Positions 6,450 to 9,274 of a stretch of 9,274 nucleotides of DNA are shown here, piece by piece (the first letter of the stretch is position 1; every line of letters begins with the position of its first letter). This stretch comes from Acetobacteraceae bacterium (GTDB lineage: Bacteria > Pseudomonadota > Alphaproteobacteria > Acetobacterales > Acetobacteraceae). Where the stretch lies: NCBI GenBank assembly GCA_014377905.1, contig JACMOQ010000212.1, positions 1 through 9,274 on the forward strand, given 5' to 3'. Made by a program: the position numbers and the translations under genes. Below the pieces are notes generated by a model. It saw nothing but the letters and a program-made list of their open reading frames with translations. It did no database searches and was not told the DNA's origin.

Positions 6450-7544
6450 CTAGACATTGAAGCGAAACAGCAGAACATCGCCATCGCGAACGACATATTC
6501 CTTGCCCTCGATCCGCATCTTGCCGGCTTCTTTCGCGCCCTGTTCGCCGCCCAAGGCGGCATAATCGTCATAGGCGATGGTTTCCGCCGCAATGAAACCG
6601 CGTTCGAAATCGCCATGGATGACGCCGGCGGCCCCTGGCCCCTTGGTGCCGCGCACAATGGTCCAGGCGCGGGTTTCTTTGGGACCGACGGTGAAATAGG
6701 TAATTAGGCCAAGCAAATCGTATCCGGCACGGATCACCCGATCGAGGCCGCTATCGGAGAGGCCGAGGCCGTCAAGGAATTCCCCGCGATCTTCGTCTGG
6801 CAATTGTGCCACCTCGGCCTCAATGGCCGCAGAAACCACGACGGTGCGCGCACCTTCGGCCTTGGCGCGTTCGGCAACTTTGGCGGAGAACGCGTTGCCG
6901 GTGGCAGCAGCTGCTTCCTCGACATTGCAGACATACAAAACCGGTTTGCTGGTGAGCAGTTGCAGACGGCGCACTGCTTCGTCTTCGCCTTTCGGGATCG
7001 CGGTGCGTGCTGGCCGGCCTTCGGTCAGCGCCACCACAATCGGTTCCATCAGCGCGACCTGGGCAATGCTGTCCTTGTCGCCACCGCGGGCCTTTTTCTG
7101 GGCCGCGTGCAGGCGTTTTTCGAGGCTGTCGAGGTCGGCCAGCATCAGCTCGGTTTCGACCGTTTCGGCATCGCGGATGGGGTCAATGCTGCCTTCGACA
7201 TGGGTCACATCGCCGTCTTCGAAGCAGCGCAGCACGTGGATGATGGCGTCGACTTCACGGATATTGCCGAGGAACTGGTTACCGAGGCCTTCGCCCTTGC
7301 TGGCGCCGCGCACCAGACCGGCTATATCGACGAATTCCAGGCTGGTCGGCAGAATTTTCTGCGATTTGCCGATTTTCGCCAACACCGCCAGGCGCGCATC
7401 GGGAACTGCGACGCGCCCGATATTGGGTTCAATCGTGCAGAACGGATAATTGGCCGCCTGGGCGGCAACCGTGGCGGTCAACGCGTTGAACAGCGTGCTT
7501 TTGCCGACATTGGGCAGGCCGACGATGCCGCAATTAAAGCCCAT
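6450..7544 (-). CDS. ychF: Redox-regulated/ribosome-associated ATPase YchF (OLA1 family)
   Basis: An Obg-related P-loop NTPase of 364 residues, the family's usual length. The P-loop is GLPNVGKST at 9-17, the G3 region DIAGLVRGASKGEGLG at 73-88, and the HVLRCFEDGDVTHVEG segment at 103-118. The base-recognition motif is NVEE (207-210) instead of NKxD, which explains the known preference of this family for ATP over GTP. A coiled helical hairpin lies at about 130-200 and a C-terminal TGS domain from about 280 (LITYFTVGPKETRAWTI through DGDVLLFRFNV). It binds ribosomes and has been linked to stress responses. The start ATG directly follows the pth stop with no spacer (TAG then ATG), so it is translated with pth. 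The pth-ychF pairing is widespread in bacteria. Confidence 0.98.
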   Translation of the reverse strand: MGFNCGIVGLPNVGKSTLFNALTATVAAQAANYPFCTIEPNIGRVAVPDARLAVLAKIGKSQKILPTSLEFVDIAGLVRGASKGEGLGNQFLGNIREVDAIIHVLRCFEDGDVTHVEGSIDPIRDAETVETELMLADLDSLEKRLHAAQKKARGGDKDSIAQVALMEPIVVALTEGRPARTAIPKGEDEAVRRLQLLTSKPVLYVCNVEEAAAATGNAFSAKVAERAKAEGARTVVVSAAIEAEVAQLPDEDRGEFLDGLGLSDSGLDRVIRAGYDLLGLITYFTVGPKETRAWTIVRGTKGPGAAGVIHGDFERGFIAAETIAYDDYAALGGEQGAKEAGKMRIEGKEYVVRDGDVLLFRFNV

Positions 7545-8123
7545 CTAATGTGTGTCCTGTGTCAGCAGTGCGACTTTCGTCATGAATTCCTCCGGCTTGC
7601 CGACGGCCAGCAGACCCGCCGCATCCGCCACACCATCCAGCATTGGCAGCAGCCACGCCATGTCAGCCTTGGCGAAATCGCCGAGCACATGGCCGGTGAC
7701 CCGCGCCTTGTCGCCCGGATGACCAATGCCGAGGCGCACCCGCCAATAATCTGGGGTACCCAGACATCGGTCCATGCTGCGTAGACCGTTATGCCCCGCG
7801 GCACCGCCGCCGCGTTTGATGCGGATCTTACCGGGGATGAGGTCGAGTTCGTCATGCCAGGAGGTGATGGCGTCAGGCGGGAGCTTGAAGAACCCCGCCG
7901 CCGCTTGGACGCTTTCGCCCGATACATTCATGTAGGTCTGCGGCTTCAACCCCAGAATGCGCTCGCCTTCGATCACGCCTTCAGCCACCAGCCCCTTGAA
8001 ACGCTGCCGCCACGGCGTGAAGCCGTGGCGGATCGCGATCGTATCAAGCGCCATGAAGCCGATATTATGGCGTTGGCGTGCCATGCCAGGCTCAGGGTTA
8101 CCAAGACCGACCCAAAGCTTCAT
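7545..8123 (-). CDS. pth: Peptidyl-tRNA hydrolase
   Basis: A full-length Pth of 192 residues. It cleaves the ester bond of peptidyl-tRNAs that drop off the ribosome, recycling tRNA. Expected catalytic and binding residues are visible: Asn9 (GLGNP), catalytic His19 (RHNIGF), Asn66 (TYMNVSG), Asp91 (HDELDL) and Asn112 (GHNGLRS). The glycine/lysine-rich KIRIKRGGGAAGHNG loop at 99-113 is intact. One small oddity is Met14, where most Pth proteins have Tyr in the GNPGxxY motif. A GAGG lies 7 bases before the ATG (complement at 8131-8134). It sits 21 bp after rplY and abuts ychF, a common translation-related cluster. Confidence 0.98.
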   Translation of the reverse strand: MKLWVGLGNPEPGMARQRHNIGFMALDTIAIRHGFTPWRQRFKGLVAEGVIEGERILGLKPQTYMNVSGESVQAAAGFFKLPPDAITSWHDELDLIPGKIRIKRGGGAAGHNGLRSMDRCLGTPDYWRVRLGIGHPGDKARVTGHVLGDFAKADMAWLLPMLDGVADAAGLLAVGKPEEFMTKVALLTQDTH

Positions 8124-8144
8124 CGCACCGCCTCGCCTGTGGCG

Positions 8145-8792
8145 CTATTTCTTCTTGGGCGCAGCCTTGGTGGGCGCCTTGGTGCCACCGGCCGGGGTGC
8201 CGCCATCAACGACCACATCCGGCATCTTGGTGGGGGCTGCCAAGGTCGCGATGACGAAATCACGATCCTGGATCACCGGGCGGATGCCGTCCGTGCCGCG
8301 GAGGTTGGACCAGCGGAGATTGTCGTTGATCTCCATCGCGCCAAGATCGGCCTCGAACTGGTCGGGCACGGAGTCGGGATCGACATAGCATTCCACCGTG
8401 TGGCGCACGACGTTCAGCATGCCGCCGCGCTTGATGCCGGGGCTGGTGGCTTCATTGCTGAAATGCACGCTAACGGCGATCTTCATCTTCTCACCGGTGG
8501 CAAGACGCTGGAAATCGACATGTTCCGGCACGTCGGTCACCGGGTGGACCGAGACATCGCGGATCAACGCACGGGTGGTTTGCCCATCATGCTTGATTTC
8601 GAACAGGCGGGACCGCCAGCCACCGCGGTGCATTTCGCGCAGCAGCACCTTGGGGTCGATAGAAATCATCGTCGGCGCCTGCTTGGCACCGTAGATTACG
8701 GCGGGCACTTTGCCCTGCCGCCGGGTCGCGCGTGCTGCCCCCTTACCTGCACGCTCGCGCGCCTCGGCCTCGATCGTTACGAGATTGGCCAT
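8145..8792 (-). CDS. rplY: 50S ribosomal protein L25/general stress protein Ctc
   Basis: A two-domain long form of L25 (TL5/Ctc type), 215 residues, that binds 5S rRNA in the large subunit. The N-terminal 5S-binding domain (about 1-95) shows ARERAGKGAARATRRQGKVP and AVIYGAKQAP, then RDVSVHPVTDVPEHVDFQRL (78-97). The C-terminal beta domain (about 100-190) contains GIKRGGMLNVVRH and PVIQDRDFVIATL. A Lys/Ala/Pro/Gly-rich tail (KAPTKAAPKKK) ends the protein. The ATG at 8792 has a good AGGAG 5 bases upstream (8798-8802). It heads the rplY-pth-ychF group. The segment HRGGWRSRLFEI (55-66) resembles Rhodospirillales/Acetobacteraceae L25, from memory. Confidence 0.96.
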   Translation of the reverse strand: MANLVTIEAEARERAGKGAARATRRQGKVPAVIYGAKQAPTMISIDPKVLLREMHRGGWRSRLFEIKHDGQTTRALIRDVSVHPVTDVPEHVDFQRLATGEKMKIAVSVHFSNEATSPGIKRGGMLNVVRHTVECYVDPDSVPDQFEADLGAMEINDNLRWSNLRGTDGIRPVIQDRDFVIATLAAPTKMPDVVVDGGTPAGGTKAPTKAAPKKK

Positions 8793-8846
8793 GTCGGCTC
8801 CTAATAGGTGATAGCGCCGGCCTCCAGGGGTGCCAGCGAGGGCGCG

Positions 8847-8875
8847 CTATTAGAGCAATGACGTCGCCCCGGCAA
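8847..8875 (-). promoter_or_regulatory. Possible rplY-pth-ychF promoter
   Basis: Reading leftwards, TTGCCG (8875-8870) and TAATAG (8852-8847) are separated by 17 bp and lie 55-83 bp before the rplY start codon. The -35 matches 4 of 6 consensus bases and the -10 only 3 of 6. Position and spacing are reasonable, but alphaproteobacterial promoters are hard to call by eye. Confidence 0.3.
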
Positions 8876-8892
8876 GAGCACAGGAAGGACAT

Positions 8893-8917
8893 AAAAAAAC
8901 CGGATTGGCCGACCAAT
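8893..8917. repeat. Inverted repeat ATTGG(ccga)CCAAT next to an A7/T7 tract
   Basis: The arms are 8904-8908 and 8913-8917, with seven A (plus strand) at 8893-8899. Read on the minus strand it is a 5-bp stem, CCGG and then seven T, which has the look of a weak intrinsic terminator. It lies between divergently transcribed genes, where a terminator is not expected, so an operator for either promoter is an equal possibility. Confidence 0.35.
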
Positions 8918-8933
8918 TTACGCTCTATGTATT
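8905..8933 (+). promoter_or_regulatory. Possible promoter of the lipoprotein gene
   Basis: TTGGCC (8905-8910) and TGTATT (8928-8933) are separated by 17 bp and point towards the gene at 9011, each matching about 4 of 6 consensus bases. The -35 lies inside the ATTGG/CCAAT repeat, which would suit an operator. A second inverted repeat, GGCCA (8980-8984) and TGGCC (8991-8995), falls in the leader just before the ribosome site. All of this is tentative. Confidence 0.25.
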
Positions 8934-9010
8934 TGTACAGTCTGTCGGCGACGGCGATAGCAGTACATAAGGCGTAATCGGCCAGTGAAATGGCCATTGG
9001 AGAACGGGTG

Positions 9011-9274
9011 ATGCGTATTTCTAGCTACCTTGTGCCGGTGCTGCTGGGCTGCTCGGCCCTGGCCGGATGCGTACCGGTTCCTGCCGGGCAATATGTTACG
9101 TCGTCCGGTGGGTATGCTCCCGCGAGTTCCGGCGGCTATGTCAGCTCGGGCGAGATCACCGAAGCACCGCCGCCAATGCCCGAATACGAGCAGCCGCCGA
9201 TCCCGGCCGAGGGTTACTTGTGGACACCCGGGTTCTGGCAATACGGTCGCACCGGCTATTACTGGATACCAGGC
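9011..9274 (+). CDS. Lipoprotein with WxPGxW-type (YXWGXW) repeats (partial, cut by window edge)
   Basis: Eighty-eight codons are visible and the frame is still open at the right edge. A short signal peptide ends in the lipobox LAGC (17-20), so Cys20 should be lipidated and the protein anchored in a membrane, probably the outer one. A Ser/Gly/Tyr-rich low-complexity stretch (about 28-50) is followed by a Pro-rich segment (APPPMPEYEQPPIPAEGY) and then LWTPGFWQYGRTGYYWIPG. This is the aromatic/Pro/Gly repeat of the YXWGXW family, whose function is not known to me with certainty; envelope association is inferred. The GGAG at 8999-9002 lies 8 bases before the ATG. It is divergent from rplY and is the only plus-strand gene. 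The number of repeats cannot be counted because of the truncation. Confidence 0.85.
   Translation, partial: MRISSYLVPVLLGCSALAGCVPVPAGQYVTSSGGYAPASSGGYVSSGEITEAPPPMPEYEQPPIPAEGYLWTPGFWQYGRTGYYWIPG

Noticed and set aside
6804..7784. Plus-strand frame of 326 codons opposite ychF and pth
   Set aside because: It is an antisense shadow rich in His/Gln/Arg, and both opposite genes are unmistakable.
7791..8804. Plus-strand frame of 337 codons opposite pth and rplY
   Set aside because: Antisense shadow; it has no domain and covers the complete opposite-strand genes including the intergenic gap.
8859..8977. Short plus-strand frame (39 codons) in the rplY/lipoprotein gap
   Set aside because: No ribosome site, no recognisable feature, and it runs across the candidate promoter elements.

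Overview
The window looks like ordinary chromosomal housekeeping DNA of an alphaproteobacterium, with moderately high GC and dense coding. The evidence is a ctaC-ctaD-ctaB respiratory cluster with a small CoxF-like gene after ctaB, a GcrA-family cell-cycle regulator (a family confined to Alphaproteobacteria), a Rhodobacter-type phosphatidylethanolamine methyltransferase, and the rplY-pth-ychF order. The style of the L25 protein and the WxPGxW-repeat lipoprotein suggest Rhodospirillales/Acetobacteraceae. Sphingomonadales is an alternative. This placement is inference from remembered family sequences, not a search.

Layout. Nearly everything is on the minus strand, so the transcription order is right to left. 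8792-6450: rplY (L25/Ctc), pth and ychF, three translation-linked genes with gaps of 21 and 0 bp. 6296-5092: tatA and an acetamidase/formamidase-family gene, 2 bp apart. 4953-4459: a gcrA-like regulator, preceded by a 138-bp gap that holds a GANTC site, a possible promoter and a DnaA-box-like inverted repeat. 4350-3688: a PmtA-like methyltransferase. 3509-1: the aa3 cytochrome c oxidase cluster, ctaC and ctaD (4-bp ATGA overlap), ctaB (4-bp gap), and a CoxF-like small membrane protein overlapping ctaB and cut by the window edge. The only plus-strand gene begins at 9011: a lipoprotein with WxPGxW-type repeats, divergent from rplY and cut by the right edge.

How the genes fit together. CtaC and CtaD are the catalytic core of a haem-copper oxidase, and CtaB makes the haem O precursor of its haem A. 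L25, Pth and YchF all act on or around the ribosome. GcrA regulators read CcrM methylation at GANTC, so the GANTC in its own upstream region is suggestive. TatA is a subunit of the twin-arginine export system, and no tatB or tatC is nearby.

I found no evidence of a mobile element, CRISPR array, defence system, RNA gene or obviously new multi-gene system. The most distinctive observation is a matched pair of acid-to-amide changes at the subunit I/II interface metal (Mg/Mn) site of the oxidase: Asn390 in CtaD and Gln235 in CtaC. Next are the upstream region of gcrA and the stand-alone tatA joined to an amidase gene. No gene-free stretch exceeds 300 bp; the longest is 8793-9010.
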